DNA of 64,000 nt, taken from assembly GCF_001886265.1 (NCBI RefSeq), contig NZ_JXLE01000009.1, positions 1-64,000 on the forward strand. The letters run 5' to 3'. Made by a program: the position numbers and the translations under genes. Origin of the DNA: Enterococcus thailandicus (lineage in GTDB: Bacteria; Bacillota; Bacilli; Lactobacillales; Enterococcaceae). The first letter of the stretch is position 1. Each line of letters begins with the position of its first letter. The notes under the pieces were generated by a model. That model did no database searches and was not told where the DNA came from. It saw only the letters and a program-made list of their open reading frames with translations. This document shows positions 1 to 9,365 of this stretch, one piece after another.

Positions 1-10
1 ACGCAACGGT

Positions 11-48
11 AAAAAACAGATGAGTGATTAAGCTCATCTGTTTTTTTG
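11..48 (+). terminator. Rho-independent terminator of a gene upstream of the window
   Basis: An inverted repeat with arms AACAGATGAG and CTCATCTGTT is followed by a run of T. It closes a plus-strand gene that lies before position 1. It separates that gene from the yhaO operon. Confidence 0.85.
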
Positions 49-119
49 TATTCTCATAAAATTTCTATATTAAAAAAGCGAACAAACTTTCGTATTTGGG
101 TGAAAAAAACACATAAAAA

Positions 120-128
120 TGTTATGAT
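120..128 (+). promoter_or_regulatory. Extended -10 promoter for yhaO-yhaN-yhaM
   Basis: TGTTATGAT reads as TG-n-TATGAT, an extended -10 element. No good -35 box is found at the usual distance. The expected start of transcription is near 135, directly before the ribosome binding site AAAAGGAGGG at 136-144. Confidence 0.5.
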
Positions 129-154
129 AAAAGAAAAAAGGAGGGAATTTGATA

Positions 155-1372
155 GTGAAATTTATCCACGCGGCTGATTTACATATAGATAGATCTTTTG
201 AAGGACCCATTCCATTCGATAAACGTGTTCAAGAAAAATTAATACAGGCAAATCAGATTGTTCTAGCAAATATTGTAGATCAAGCAGTGTTCCATGAAGT
301 TGACTTTGTTCTGTTTGCTGGAGATACTTTTCATCAAAACAAACCTTCACTTAAAACACAAAAACACTTTTTTGAACAAATGGAACGTTTAAACCGAATA
401 AATATTCCTGTATATATGATTTTTGGGAATCATGATTATTATCAGAAAGAAAGATATTGGTTTGAATTTCCTGAAAATGTTCATTTGTTTGTAGATGAAG
501 AAGTAAAAACAAAAGTGCTGAAACTAAATTCGGGTGAAAAAGTTGCTATCAGTGCTTTTAGCTATTGTCATCCATGGATACAACAAGAAAAAGTACTAGA
601 GTTTCCCTCTCGAGCAAATGTCGATTATCATGTTGGAATGTATCACGGGGAATTGGGCACAAAAGATCATGGTAACTATGCTCCATTTAGTTCCAGTCAA
701 ATGCAAGAAAAAAATTATGATTATTGGGCGTTAGGTCATATCCATGTTCCAACTATCGTTAGCAATCATGGAAGAATCGTATATTCTGGCGCACCTCAAG
801 GACACACGAGAAAGGAACAAACTTCAACGTCTGTTTCATTAGTAGAATTGAAGCGAAGTGAATATCAAACAACGCCTATAGAAGTAGCTGAAGTATATTG
901 GCATCGTCAAAAAATTTCTTTTGAGCAAGTTCGAACAACTAACGAGATTTTTCCCATGGTTCAACGACAACTGGAAATTTCTAACAATAAATTTCATCTA
1001 ATTGAGCTAGAGATTGTTAACTATGAACATTTGGGAATGGATATTGTGGAGCGAATTGATTCTGGTGAAGTATTAGAATATTTAATTGAAGAATTAAGAA
1101 AGTATACATCAAATTTATTTATATGGCGTATTGTTCTTATGAAGGATACTGTTCAGAAACAAATAACCGTAACTGTTTCAAAAAAATTGAAGTATCAATT
1201 ATTTGAAAGTTATCAAATTCCTCAAGATTTTAAACAAATTTTGAGTGAATTGTATAGCCATCCAGAAGCAACAAAATTATTGAATGAGTTACCTGATTAT
1301 CAGAGTGAGACATTACTTGCTGCACAAGAATTAATCAATCAGGATTTTCAATTCAAGGAGGATAATGAATGA
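155..1372 (+). CDS. yhaO: YhaO-type DNA exonuclease, metallophosphoesterase family
   Basis: This is a calcineurin-like phosphoesterase of the SbcD/Mre11 type. Metal-binding motifs are visible in order: DLHID near residue 8, GDTFH near 56, GNHD near 91, YHGE near 163 and GHIH near 194. The family works as the nuclease partner of an SMC-like ATPase in DNA repair, and that partner (yhaN) follows directly. I chose GTG at 155 because it lies 10 bases after GGAGG. A TTG at 149 is in frame but only 4 bases from it. The stop overlaps the next start in an ATGA. The family is clear; the exact substrate in enterococci is not known from sequence. Confidence 0.88.
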   Translation: MKFIHAADLHIDRSFEGPIPFDKRVQEKLIQANQIVLANIVDQAVFHEVDFVLFAGDTFHQNKPSLKTQKHFFEQMERLNRINIPVYMIFGNHDYYQKERYWFEFPENVHLFVDEEVKTKVLKLNSGEKVAISAFSYCHPWIQQEKVLEFPSRANVDYHVGMYHGELGTKDHGNYAPFSSSQMQEKNYDYWALGHIHVPTIVSNHGRIVYSGAPQGHTRKEQTSTSVSLVELKRSEYQTTPIEVAEVYWHRQKISFEQVRTTNEIFPMVQRQLEISNNKFHLIELEIVNYEHLGMDIVERIDSGEVLEYLIEELRKYTSNLFIWRIVLMKDTVQKQITVTVSKKLKYQLFESYQIPQDFKQILSELYSHPEATKLLNELPDYQSETLLAAQELINQDFQFKEDNE

Positions 1373-4062
1373 AAATTTTACGGATTGAAATTAATGCTTT
1401 TGGAAAATGGCGCCAAAAGAGTTTTGATTTTTCTTCAGGTAATCAGTTGATTTATGGCGAAAACGAAGCAGGAAAATCAACTGTTTATCAGTTTATTCAA
1501 GCAATCCTCTTTGGCTTTCCATCAAAAGGGAGAAAAAAGAAAGACTATACACCAAAAGATGGAGCGGCTTATGGTGGTCGTGTCTGGTTCGAACATCCTG
1601 TTCATGGTGAATTTATGGTCGAGCGCTATAAACAACAGAATCGTGGAAAGGCAAAAGTTGTTTTTGGTGAACAAACAGGAAGTGAAATACTCCTAGGACA
1701 GCTGATTTCACCATTGACTAGAGAATTATTTCAGCAAGTTTTCACTTTTCAACAAGAACAGTTATCAGAATTGGATCATCTTAGAGAAAAAGAACTACAT
1801 GATATGCTGATTTCACTAGGTATTACTGGAAGTTCACAAGTTTTTCAAAAGCGACAAGAGTATTATAATCAAGCTCAAAATTTATATAAGAAAAAAGGTC
1901 AAAAATTACTTATTAATCAAAAATTAAATAGTTGGAAAAGTTTACAAGAAAAAATTTATCAGAAACAAGCACAAGAAGATTTTTTTAGCCAACTTGTAAT
2001 GCAAGAGCAGGCTGCAAAAAAAAAGCAAGATAAGTTGAGACAAGAATTATCAAAGAACAATGAAAAATTATTGCAACTAAATCAGCAAAAAATCAATTTT
2101 TCACTTTATGAAGAATGGCAAGAATTACAAGAAAATACACTTAATGAATTACCAAGTGAACAGTTGCTGACAGATTTGCAAGAGTTTTCTAGCAGGTATC
2201 AACAAATGAGTGAACGTTTGGAAGAACTAGAATCAACGTTAGAAAAACATAGCGGCATGGATCAGCAATCAGCACGATACTATTTTTTCTTAGAACAAGA
2301 AACAGAATTAAAAGCTCTTTTAAAGGAACAGACTCAAGTTGAGCAGTTAGTCAATGAATGGCAAAGACTTCAGGTAGAAACACGAGAAACAGAAGCAGAG
2401 TTAAAGATTTTAGAACAGCGCTGGGGTTGGCAAAGACAAAATCAGCCAGTAGAATTTCAGCAAAGCCCCGAATGGAAGACACTGTTTTCACAAAATAGAC
2501 AATTTAAAGAAGAAGACCAACAATTGACAATTCGACTACAAATTGCAAAAGAACAACAGGAATTGATTGATGCAGAAATTAGCCAGTTAGAAGCGCGGTA
2601 CCCTTTTCTTTTACAGAACCAGCAGATGGAGAAAAAAAAGCGGAATAGTATTCCTTATATGGTTGCTGGTGGAGTTTTCATCGTCCTAGGCTTGTTATTG
2701 CCTTTCCCTTGGAAAATAATCTCATTACTTGGTGGAGCAGGGCTTGTAGGAAGCTACTTTCTTAACAAAGAAAAAGATAGCAAAAGTAATTCATTAGAAG
2801 TCAAAGGAATGTGGCAAGAAAAACTGGGGCAATTGGATGTCGCTTCTGCACAAATCGCAGAAGTTGAAGAAAATAGGAAACAAAATCAACGAATGCAACA
2901 ACAGCTTGATCAACAAGTACAGTATTTGGCTACTCAATGGTCCCTAAAGCAATTGAATACAGTGGAGCTGATGAAGGAGTATGGTCAAGAAGTTACGGAT
3001 TATCAACGTCTTTGTGCTATTTATGAACGAAAGCAAAAAAGAGAAAGAGAGATTCAAGAGAAGTTACTATTCCTAGAGCAAAAATTTGATGTTGTTCAAG
3101 AATGGCTACCAGTTCAAGATAAACTCATTTCTGAAAAAATGGACCTACTGGCACAATTTGTTCAAGAAATGGAACAAATGAAATTTGCTCGTAGCTACCA
3201 GCAAAATACCTTACTCACGCAAGAAATTAATCAATTGAAGAAGAAACAAAAAGCGTGGCTACAAGAGTATACGCAACAACTTAATGAGGCACAGCTTGCT
3301 TATCCATCTGAGGTGCCACTATTTCTGCAAAAAGCCCACGAAACGATTCAAAAAAAAGAAAGACTTGCTGAGTTAAGTAAAATAGTAACACCATTATTTC
3401 CTGAAAAAATGACACGCGTATTTTTAGAACAAGAAATCATTCGTTTAGACCAATTGCAACGACAACGACAACTAGAAGAAAAAGCTGCAAGTGAACAACA
3501 ACAACGCTTGAGCATTCAAGTTGAGGAATTACAAAAAGATGGTACACTTGATGAACTGTATCAAGAAGAAAGCCGTCAAAAGGCAGAATTAGAACACTTG
3601 ATGGTGCAGTGGGGAGCATATGAAGTTGCCGGCACTTTTTTAGGCGATCTATCGACTGAAATGAGTGAGCGACAATTGCCACAGTTGTTAAAAGAGGCTA
3701 CTTATTATTTTGGATTACTAACTGACGGCAAGTATCAAAGGATTTTATTAAAAGAAGACTTGCTGACGCTCACAGATGGAAAGACAGAGTTTCCTATTTA
3801 TGAACTGTCTACAGGTACCAAAGATCAATTAATCATGGCAATGCGGTTTGCTTATCTTTCTTTGGAAGCAAATCGAGCACTTTGTCCAGTAATTATTGAC
3901 GATGGATGGCTACATTATGATTCGCACAGAAAGTATTACTTAGCAAAACTTTTAGCAGAGTTTGGTAAAAAGTATCAGATAATTTGTTTTTCTTCTGACA
4001 AAGAAATGTTAAGCTATTATCAAGAGTTACAACAATCCGTGAAAAGGTTAGAAGGAGCATAA
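1369..4062 (+). CDS. yhaN: YhaN-type AAA/SMC-like ATPase
   Basis: The protein has an SbcC/Rad50-like layout. There is a P-loop GENEAGKST at residues 30-38, long glutamine- and glutamate-rich coiled coils, and a C-terminal ATPase half with a signature-like LSTGTKDQ and a Walker B-like VIIDDGWLHYD. Unlike SbcC it has no CxxC zinc hook at the middle. Instead two hydrophobic stretches near residues 427-464 look like a membrane hairpin. It is translationally coupled to yhaO by 4 overlapping bases and lies one base before yhaM, so the three form one operon. It probably supplies ATP-driven DNA handling for YhaO. The membrane link is my inference from hydrophobicity. Confidence 0.85.
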   Translation: MKILRIEINAFGKWRQKSFDFSSGNQLIYGENEAGKSTVYQFIQAILFGFPSKGRKKKDYTPKDGAAYGGRVWFEHPVHGEFMVERYKQQNRGKAKVVFGEQTGSEILLGQLISPLTRELFQQVFTFQQEQLSELDHLREKELHDMLISLGITGSSQVFQKRQEYYNQAQNLYKKKGQKLLINQKLNSWKSLQEKIYQKQAQEDFFSQLVMQEQAAKKKQDKLRQELSKNNEKLLQLNQQKINFSLYEEWQELQENTLNELPSEQLLTDLQEFSSRYQQMSERLEELESTLEKHSGMDQQSARYYFFLEQETELKALLKEQTQVEQLVNEWQRLQVETRETEAELKILEQRWGWQRQNQPVEFQQSPEWKTLFSQNRQFKEEDQQLTIRLQIAKEQQELIDAEISQLEARYPFLLQNQQMEKKKRNSIPYMVAGGVFIVLGLLLPFPWKIISLLGGAGLVGSYFLNKEKDSKSNSLEVKGMWQEKLGQLDVASAQIAEVEENRKQNQRMQQQLDQQVQYLATQWSLKQLNTVELMKEYGQEVTDYQRLCAIYERKQKREREIQEKLLFLEQKFDVVQEWLPVQDKLISEKMDLLAQFVQEMEQMKFARSYQQNTLLTQEINQLKKKQKAWLQEYTQQLNEAQLAYPSEVPLFLQKAHETIQKKERLAELSKIVTPLFPEKMTRVFLEQEIIRLDQLQRQRQLEEKAASEQQQRLSIQVEELQKDGTLDELYQEESRQKAELEHLMVQWGAYEVAGTFLGDLSTEMSERQLPQLLKEATYYFGLLTDGKYQRILLKEDLLTLTDGKTEFPIYELSTGTKDQLIMAMRFAYLSLEANRALCPVIIDDGWLHYDSHRKYYLAKLLAEFGKKYQIICFSSDKEMLSYYQELQQSVKRLEGA

Positions 4063-4063
4063 G

Positions 4064-5008
4064 ATGAAAAAAATTCGTGAATTAGTCATTGATGAACAGT
4101 TTGAATTGTTCGTCTTAATAAAAAATGCTGATGTAAGAATGGCAAAAAACGGTAAAAAATTTATTGCGTTTACTTTCCAAGATACTTCTGGAACGATTGA
4201 TGGAAAATATTGGGATGCTTCTGAGGAAGAAATCAGCAAATTTACTGCGGGAACTGTGGTATTTTTGAGTGGTAAAAGAGAAATGTATCAAGGAAATCCT
4301 CAAGTGAAAATTATCCATATGCGTTTAACAAAAATTGATGAACCTAGTGACCCTAGTCTTTATATGGAACGGGCGCCAATAAAAAAAGAAGTAATGGAAG
4401 AAGAAATCAATCAATTATTGTTTGAAATTACGAATGCACACTGGAATCGTATCGTACGGTATTTATTAAATAAATATCAAAAACAATTTTTTGAGTTTCC
4501 AGCAGCAAAAAGAAATCATCATGCGTTTGCTAGTGGTCTAGCTTATCATACATTAACGATGCTTCACTTAGGAAAAGCAATTGCAGATGAATATCCAGAA
4601 ATCAATCGCGCATTACTATATGCTGGGATTATTTTACATGACTTGGGTAAAGTCATTGAGTTATCTGGTCCAATGTCAACAGAATACACGTTAGCTGGTA
4701 ATTTGGTAGGGCATTTAGTCCTTGTAGATGAAGAAATTACTAAAGCTTGTATTGCATTGAAAATCAGTGAAGAAGATGAAGATGTTTTAGTGCTAAGACA
4801 CATGGTGCTAGCACATCATGGGTTATTGGAATATGGTTCACCTGTGCGACCAAGAATCATGGAAGCTGAAATTTTACATCAAATTGATAATATTGATGCG
4901 TCAATGCAAATGATGTTGACTTCTATTCGTCAAACGGAACCTGGAAAATATACAGATCGAATTTTTGGTATGGATAACCGCAGTTTCTATGTACCAAAAG
5001 AGATTTAA
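4064..5008 (+). CDS. yhaM: 3'-5' exoribonuclease YhaM
   Basis: At 314 residues it matches the length known for Bacillus YhaM. The N-terminal part (about 15-90) looks like an OB-fold nucleic-acid-binding domain. The C-terminal part is an HD hydrolase domain with HHAFASGLAYHT near 147 and HDLGK near 192. YhaM enzymes trim RNA 3' ends, and some also act on single-stranded DNA. AAGGAG sits just before the ATG at 4064. It is the last gene of the yhaO-yhaN-yhaM operon and is closed by a hairpin shared with prsA. Confidence 0.9.
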   Translation: MKKIRELVIDEQFELFVLIKNADVRMAKNGKKFIAFTFQDTSGTIDGKYWDASEEEISKFTAGTVVFLSGKREMYQGNPQVKIIHMRLTKIDEPSDPSLYMERAPIKKEVMEEEINQLLFEITNAHWNRIVRYLLNKYQKQFFEFPAAKRNHHAFASGLAYHTLTMLHLGKAIADEYPEINRALLYAGIILHDLGKVIELSGPMSTEYTLAGNLVGHLVLVDEEITKACIALKISEEDEDVLVLRHMVLAHHGLLEYGSPVRPRIMEAEILHQIDNIDASMQMMLTSIRQTEPGKYTDRIFGMDNRSFYVPKEI

Positions 5009-5026
5009 CTAGTTTGTTTAAACAAT

Positions 5027-5079
5027 AAAAAAAGAAGTAAAGCGACTCAATTTCACGAGTCTGCTTTACTTCTTTTTTA
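5027..5079. terminator. Bidirectional terminator between yhaM and prsA
   Basis: Arms AAGAAGTAAAGC and GCTTTACTTCTT, with an inner GACTC/GAGTC pair, are flanked by A-runs on the left and T-runs on the right. It can therefore stop transcription from both converging genes. Confidence 0.85.
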
Positions 5080-5089
5080 ATTACAAAAT

Positions 5090-6100
5090 TTATTTTGAAG
5101 AGTCTGTAGTTGCTGTTTCTGAGCTATCAGTTGCTTCAGTTGATTTTTCTGTAGATGAAGAGTCTGTTGATTTTTCAGAATCAGATGTTGCTTCTGAACC
5201 TGAAGAAGATGTTGTGAATGCGCTCAAGACACTTTCGAAAGCATCGTCTTTGATTTTCACATTAGCTTCTTTTAATACTTCACCGATAACTTTTGTTGTA
5301 AATGCGCTATCGTTCAATTTTGTTTGAGTGGCGATTTCTTTTAATTCATCTTTGTATTTATCCATGTCGTCGCCTTTAGAAGAAGTTTTAACCATTTTTA
5401 CAACGTAGTAATCAGTTGCATAAGTGGAAGCATTTGTTGCAGAAATCACGTCAGAAATTTCTCCATCTTTTAATTTAAAAGCAGCTTCTTTCACTTCGTT
5501 AGGGACAGTTGTTGTTTCAGAATCAAATTTGATTTTGCCACCGTCATCTTTAGTTGTTGTATCAGTTGAGTTTTCTTTTGCTAATTTAGTGAAATCATCA
5601 CCTTTGTCAGCTTTTTCTTTGACACTTTTTGCATCATCTTCACTTGAAAGTTTGATGATTTGTGCTTCAACTTCTGGATGGAAAGATTCCCAAGCAGTTT
5701 TTAAGTCATCTTTAGTGATATCAACATGTGCTTTCAGGCCAGCTTCAAGAGCTAGGTTGTTACGGATATAATCTTTGTAAGAATCTTCTGTGTAACCAGC
5801 AGCTTTCAATTGAGATTCAAAACCATCACCTAATGATTCTGCTTGTTTTTTGTATTCAGCATCAACTTTTTTATCAGTTACTTTGTCGCCATATTTGTTA
5901 TTGAATACTTTGTAAATAATCATTCGTTGAACTAAAGTTTGGTTAGATGATTCCAATTTTGCTTCGTCATAAAAGTCAGAAACAGTGATTGTTCCACCTT
6001 TCATTGTAGCGATATCTTTGTTTGTACCATCAGAACAAGCAGCTAGCGTTAGGACAGCTAAGGCACTAGTCGCTGCTAAAATTATTTTTTTTCTTTTCAT
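5090..6100 (-). CDS. prsA: PrsA foldase lipoprotein (parvulin-type peptidyl-prolyl isomerase)
   Basis: The N-terminus has a lysine-rich start, a hydrophobic stretch and a lipobox LAAC with the lipidated cysteine at residue 22. This marks an exported, membrane-anchored lipoprotein. The middle (about 140-245) fits a parvulin rotamase domain, flanked by SurA-like helices. PrsA helps secreted proteins fold outside the membrane, and in Gram-positives affects penicillin-binding proteins and protease export. The last 40 residues are a low-complexity Ser/Thr/Glu/Asp tail, likely disordered. I used ATG at 6100 rather than an upstream ATG at 6199 because the signal peptide begins there; AGGAG lies 12 bases before it. 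Confidence 0.92.
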   Translation of the reverse strand: MKRKKIILAATSALAVLTLAACSDGTNKDIATMKGGTITVSDFYDEAKLESSNQTLVQRMIIYKVFNNKYGDKVTDKKVDAEYKKQAESLGDGFESQLKAAGYTEDSYKDYIRNNLALEAGLKAHVDITKDDLKTAWESFHPEVEAQIIKLSSEDDAKSVKEKADKGDDFTKLAKENSTDTTTKDDGGKIKFDSETTTVPNEVKEAAFKLKDGEISDVISATNASTYATDYYVVKMVKTSSKGDDMDKYKDELKEIATQTKLNDSAFTTKVIGEVLKEANVKIKDDAFESVLSAFTTSSSGSEATSDSEKSTDSSSTEKSTEATDSSETATTDSSK

Positions 6101-6130
6101 TTTAGTTTTGCACTCCTGTTTTTTTATATT

Positions 6131-6157
6131 TAGTTGTTCACATCTACAACTATACCA
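6131..6157 (-). promoter_or_regulatory. prsA promoter with overlapping inverted repeat
   Basis: On the minus strand TGGTATAGT (6157-6149) is an extended -10 element. A perfect 7-base inverted repeat, TAGTTGT and ACAACTA separated by 8 bases (6152-6131), overlaps it and runs into the leader. It could be an operator or a leader hairpin. Confidence 0.45.
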
Positions 6158-6284
6158 TATTCTAATTCCTAAAAAAAAGCTTCTAGTGAATAGTTTCAAA
6201 GAAAATTCATGTTTTAATCACATTCATTACGAGAGTATAACAAAAAAACAGTTTAGAATGCATAATCGTTGTATTTTGACTCAA

Positions 6285-6635
6285 TTAATGAAGATTTTCT
6301 TCAGGAAGTTCAGGTAAGTTTGCAGAAATTTTTTCTACTTGTTCTTGGATTTGAGCAATTCTTGGTTCTGCTTGAAATTTAAATTCCAGTACATCTTTTT
6401 GAATAGAGTCTTGAAACTCTGGAATAAGGGTAGATGCCGTTTCTTTTGTTTCAATCAATGCCTCTTTAAAGTGGCTGAGACTATTATTTAAATCCATCGT
6501 TAAATCAGCAGCTTCATCTAACTCGTCAATTAATTTTTGGCGGGTATCATTGCCACTTCTTGGGGCAAAAAGAAGTCCACCTACAGCACCTACAGCTGAA
6601 CCAAATACGAGACCTTTAAGAAAGTTTTTAATCAA
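6285..6635 (-). CDS. YtxH domain-containing protein
   Basis: This 116-residue protein starts with a glycine-rich hydrophobic segment (about residues 3-24: GLVFGSAVGAVGGLLFAP) followed by RSG. That is the hallmark of YtxH-like proteins. The rest is charged and likely helical, with many Glu, Gln and Ala. The family is poorly understood and includes general-stress proteins with one N-terminal membrane segment. The start overlaps the end of the HIT gene by 8 bases, so the two are co-translated. No function can be given beyond a small membrane-associated protein. Confidence 0.78.
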   Translation of the reverse strand: MIKNFLKGLVFGSAVGAVGGLLFAPRSGNDTRQKLIDELDEAADLTMDLNNSLSHFKEALIETKETASTLIPEFQDSIQKDVLEFKFQAEPRIAQIQEQVEKISANLPELPEENLH

Positions 6636-7062
6636 TGTCGTTCACCTGCGCTTCAATGATTTCCTGAATAGCTGTCAATTCACTTGCTGAGTAATCTGCT
6701 TGATGATTACCAAAATGAATTGAAAAATCATCTGTTTTTGCGTAGCGTGGTACCAGATGGATATGCGAGTGAAATACTGACTGGTATGCCAACTCGCGAT
6801 TGTTATTCAAAATATTTAAACCTTTCATATCAGGAAATGCCTTTTCTAGACCACGAGCAATTTTCGGCACACGTGAAAAGACAGCACCAGCTAGTTCTTG
6901 GTCGTAATCAAAAATATCAGAAACGTGGCGTTTGGGTACGACTAAGGTGTGGCCCTTTGTAGCTTGTGATAAGTCCAAAAACGCATACACTTTGTCATCC
7001 TCATAAATTTTATAGCTAGGAATTTCTTGGTTGATAATTTTGCAAAAAATACAGTTTTCCAT
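6628..7062 (-). CDS. hit: HIT family nucleotide-binding protein
   Basis: The histidine triad HSHIHLVPR is near residue 96, and the N-terminus has CIFCKI, typical of HIT/HinT-type proteins. These hydrolyse or bind nucleoside phosphoramidates or dinucleotides. Length 144 residues is normal. I placed the start at ATG 7062, with AAAGGA 8 bases upstream. An in-frame ATG at 7071 lies directly on that ribosome binding site and is less likely. It is the first gene of a hit-ytxH operon and diverges from ecsAB. Confidence 0.88.
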   Translation of the reverse strand: MENCIFCKIINQEIPSYKIYEDDKVYAFLDLSQATKGHTLVVPKRHVSDIFDYDQELAGAVFSRVPKIARGLEKAFPDMKGLNILNNNRELAYQSVFHSHIHLVPRYAKTDDFSIHFGNHQADYSASELTAIQEIIEAQVNDID

Positions 7063-7102
7063 TCGAGACATCCTTTCTGCTAAGAATATTTTGGCTAAGT
7101 TA

Positions 7103-7130
7103 ACTTTACCATAAGTTCCGATGGTTGTAA
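7103..7130 (-). promoter_or_regulatory. Promoter of hit-ytxH
   Basis: On the minus strand TTACAA (7130-7125) and TAAAGT (7108-7103) are 16 bases apart. The -10 is preceded by TG-n. It diverges from the ecsA promoter about 55 bases away. Confidence 0.5.
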
Positions 7131-7161
7131 GGAAAAAAACAAATTGTCGCCATTTTCTTCA

Positions 7162-7170
7162 TGGTATAAT
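7162..7170 (+). promoter_or_regulatory. Extended -10 promoter of ecsAB
   Basis: TGGTATAAT is a consensus extended -10 element. A weak TTGTCG lies 15 bases upstream. Transcription would start near 7177, about 30 bases before the ecsA ATG. Confidence 0.6.
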
Positions 7171-7207
7171 AAAAGAGCGAGTAAACAAGATCATTGGAGG
7201 AAAAGAA

Positions 7208-7942
7208 ATGAGTTTAACGATTGAACATGTGACGGGGGGATATGGACATCTTCCTGTTTTAAAAGATATAAGTTTTGAAGTACATTCAGGTGAAATGGTT
7301 GGCTTGATTGGCTTAAATGGTGCTGGTAAAAGTACAACGATCAAACATATCATTGGGTTGTTAGAAGCAACTAAAGGAAAAATTGAAATTGATGATCTAA
7401 CATTAAAAAGTGATAGTGAAAATTATCGGAAACAAATTGGCTATATTCCAGAAACACCTTCATTATATGAAGAATTAACTTTACGTGAACATATTGAAGT
7501 GACTGCTATGGCTTATGATATTCCACTGGAAGTAGCGCTGAAACGAGCAGAAAAATTATTAGAGACGTTTCGCTTGGAAAAACGTTTAGACTGGTTTCCT
7601 GCTAATTTTTCAAAAGGAATGAAGCAAAAAGTCATGATTTTATGTGCTTTTTTGATTGAACCATCGCTATATATCATTGATGAACCTTTTTTAGGACTTG
7701 ATCCTTTAGCAATCAATGCGTTGTTAGAATTGATGGTTGAAATGAAACAAAGTGGTTCTGCGATTTTGATGTCAACGCATATTTTGGCAACTGCTGAAAA
7801 ATACTGTGATCGCTTTATTGTTTTACATAATGGTGAAGTTCGAGCGCAAGGGACACTACAAGAGCTAAGGCAAGCATTCAATCTTCCGGATTCATCACTG
7901 GATGAGATTTATGTCGCATTAACGAAGGAGCAAGAAGCATGA
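7208..7942 (+). CDS. ecsA: ABC transporter ATP-binding protein EcsA
   Basis: The Walker A motif GLNGAGKS is at residues 35-42. The signature region is the variant FSKGMKQK, as in EcsA-type proteins, and Walker B is IIDEPFLGLDP. In Bacillus the EcsAB transporter affects protein secretion, regulated membrane proteolysis and competence; substrates are debated. I used ATG 7208, preceded by GGAGG, giving 244 residues. An in-frame ATG at 7121 lies upstream of the promoter and is not used. It overlaps ecsB by 4 bases. Confidence 0.9.
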   Translation: MSLTIEHVTGGYGHLPVLKDISFEVHSGEMVGLIGLNGAGKSTTIKHIIGLLEATKGKIEIDDLTLKSDSENYRKQIGYIPETPSLYEELTLREHIEVTAMAYDIPLEVALKRAEKLLETFRLEKRLDWFPANFSKGMKQKVMILCAFLIEPSLYIIDEPFLGLDPLAINALLELMVEMKQSGSAILMSTHILATAEKYCDRFIVLHNGEVRAQGTLQELRQAFNLPDSSLDEIYVALTKEQEA

Positions 7943-9150
7943 ATGATTTTTTTCGAAAACGTTTAGCTAGACACCAAAAAAAAATGCTAAAGTATATGCG
8001 CTATGTTTTCAATGATCATTTTGTGTTAGTTTGTCTTTTTTTGGTGGGAGGAATTGGCTTTTATTATTCCAGTTGGCTAAAGAATTTAACTCCTTCTTTT
8101 GTATTTGGTGGACTGATTGTTTCAATTTTTTGGCTGCTTAGCTTGGCGGTAGGAAAAATTGCTACTTTTGCAGAGGCAGCAGATATTGTTTTTTTATTGC
8201 CGAAAGAAAAAGCAATGCGAGCGTACTTAAGTGAAGCGTTTCGCTATTCTTGTGTATTTCCATCAGTTGTTTTATTTTTAGCTAGTGGATTTGCAATGCC
8301 GTTAATAGTAGTGAGTACCGGTCAGCCATTTTCAATGTACCTAATCTATTTGGTCTTACTTATCAGCCTAAAAACGGGTCATCTACAAGTGAAACGGGCA
8401 GAACTTTTTCGATTTTCTAGTCAAGTGTTACGTTGGTTTAAAATGGGATGGTATGTTTCAGCTTTTGCCATTTTATTACTTACTTTTTATGCATCCATTT
8501 GGTTAGGTTTAGCTGGTTCCTTGATACAAGCAGGTATTTATTATTGGTATTTATGGCGAAAAAATGAAGTACAGCTTGATTGGGAAAAAATGATTCAAAT
8601 GGAAGAAAGCCGCCTTCATCAAATTTATCAATTTATCAATTTATTTACCGATGTACCAGAAATTTCAGCAAAGGTAAAACGACGTCGTTACCTAGATCCG
8701 CTATTGAAGAAAATTAAAGGGGATCAAAGTAAAACATATCTTTACTTGTATGCTAGACGATTTGCCCGTGGTTCAGATTTTAGTGGACTATATTTGAGAT
8801 TACTATTGATTGGCAGTTTACTGATCGTAGGGGTAACAGATTTAACATTTAGTCTGATTATTGGCGCATTATTCTTGTACTTGATTGGTTTCCAATTGCT
8901 ACCATTGTATAGTCAATTTCGCTATATGGTGTTAGTTCAATTGTATCCTGTAAAAGAGGCGCAGAAAAAAACAGCTATTCAGCAATTATTGTTGGGAATA
9001 TTAGTTTTAGCAGCTCTTATTTTTGGAGTAATTGCAGCGTTTGTTTTGTCTGGAATAGAACGCTGGATTCCTATTTTGGTTTATCTGATCTTTGTTTTTC
9101 TGTTCGTAAAAATGTACGTTCCTACACGTCTGAAAAAACTGGCAGAGTAA
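7939..9150 (+). CDS. ecsB: ABC transporter permease EcsB
   Basis: This 403-residue protein is very hydrophobic, with about 8-10 membrane segments grouped near residues 25-75, 100-150, 165-205 and 290-400. A charged cytoplasmic region lies between (about 210-285). Length and the ATGA coupling to ecsA identify it as the membrane half of the Ecs transporter. The gene is followed by a dispersed repeat that also forms a terminator hairpin. Confidence 0.88.
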   Translation: MNDFFRKRLARHQKKMLKYMRYVFNDHFVLVCLFLVGGIGFYYSSWLKNLTPSFVFGGLIVSIFWLLSLAVGKIATFAEAADIVFLLPKEKAMRAYLSEAFRYSCVFPSVVLFLASGFAMPLIVVSTGQPFSMYLIYLVLLISLKTGHLQVKRAELFRFSSQVLRWFKMGWYVSAFAILLLTFYASIWLGLAGSLIQAGIYYWYLWRKNEVQLDWEKMIQMEESRLHQIYQFINLFTDVPEISAKVKRRRYLDPLLKKIKGDQSKTYLYLYARRFARGSDFSGLYLRLLLIGSLLIVGVTDLTFSLIIGALFLYLIGFQLLPLYSQFRYMVLVQLYPVKEAQKKTAIQQLLLGILVLAALIFGVIAAFVLSGIERWIPILVYLIFVFLFVKMYVPTRLKKLAE

Positions 9151-9167
9151 GAACTGTCCAAGACGAA

Positions 9168-9300
9168 ATGAGACTGAGACAAAACTAAAAATCCAGTCAT
9201 TTTTAACGCATCTTTTAATTTAAAAAACGCCTAAAATCAACGTTTTCAAAAACGAATTTTAGGCGTTTTTTCTATTTAAGCTAATTTTGTCTTAGCCCCT
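9168..9300 (+). repeat. Dispersed intergenic repeat, copy 1, containing the ecsB terminator
   Basis: It begins GAGACTGAGACAAAA and ends TTTTGTCTTAGCCCC, which are partly inverted copies of each other. The centre is a strong hairpin (9222-9271) with arms AACGCCTAAAAT and ATTTTAGGCGTT followed by T. A second copy in the opposite orientation lies at 29945-30050. Both share an identical core of about 25 bases around CGTTTTCAAAAACG. Confidence 0.75.
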
Positions 9301-9365
9301 ATTTTTCTTTTTTAGAAAAGTTGGTTTTTTGAATGAAAAAATGCTGAAAAAGAACGTATATGTGC

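Noticed and set aside
5424-5771. Plus-strand frame of 115 residues opposite prsA
   Set aside because: Ser/Leu-rich antisense reading of prsA. No ribosome binding site and no promoter.
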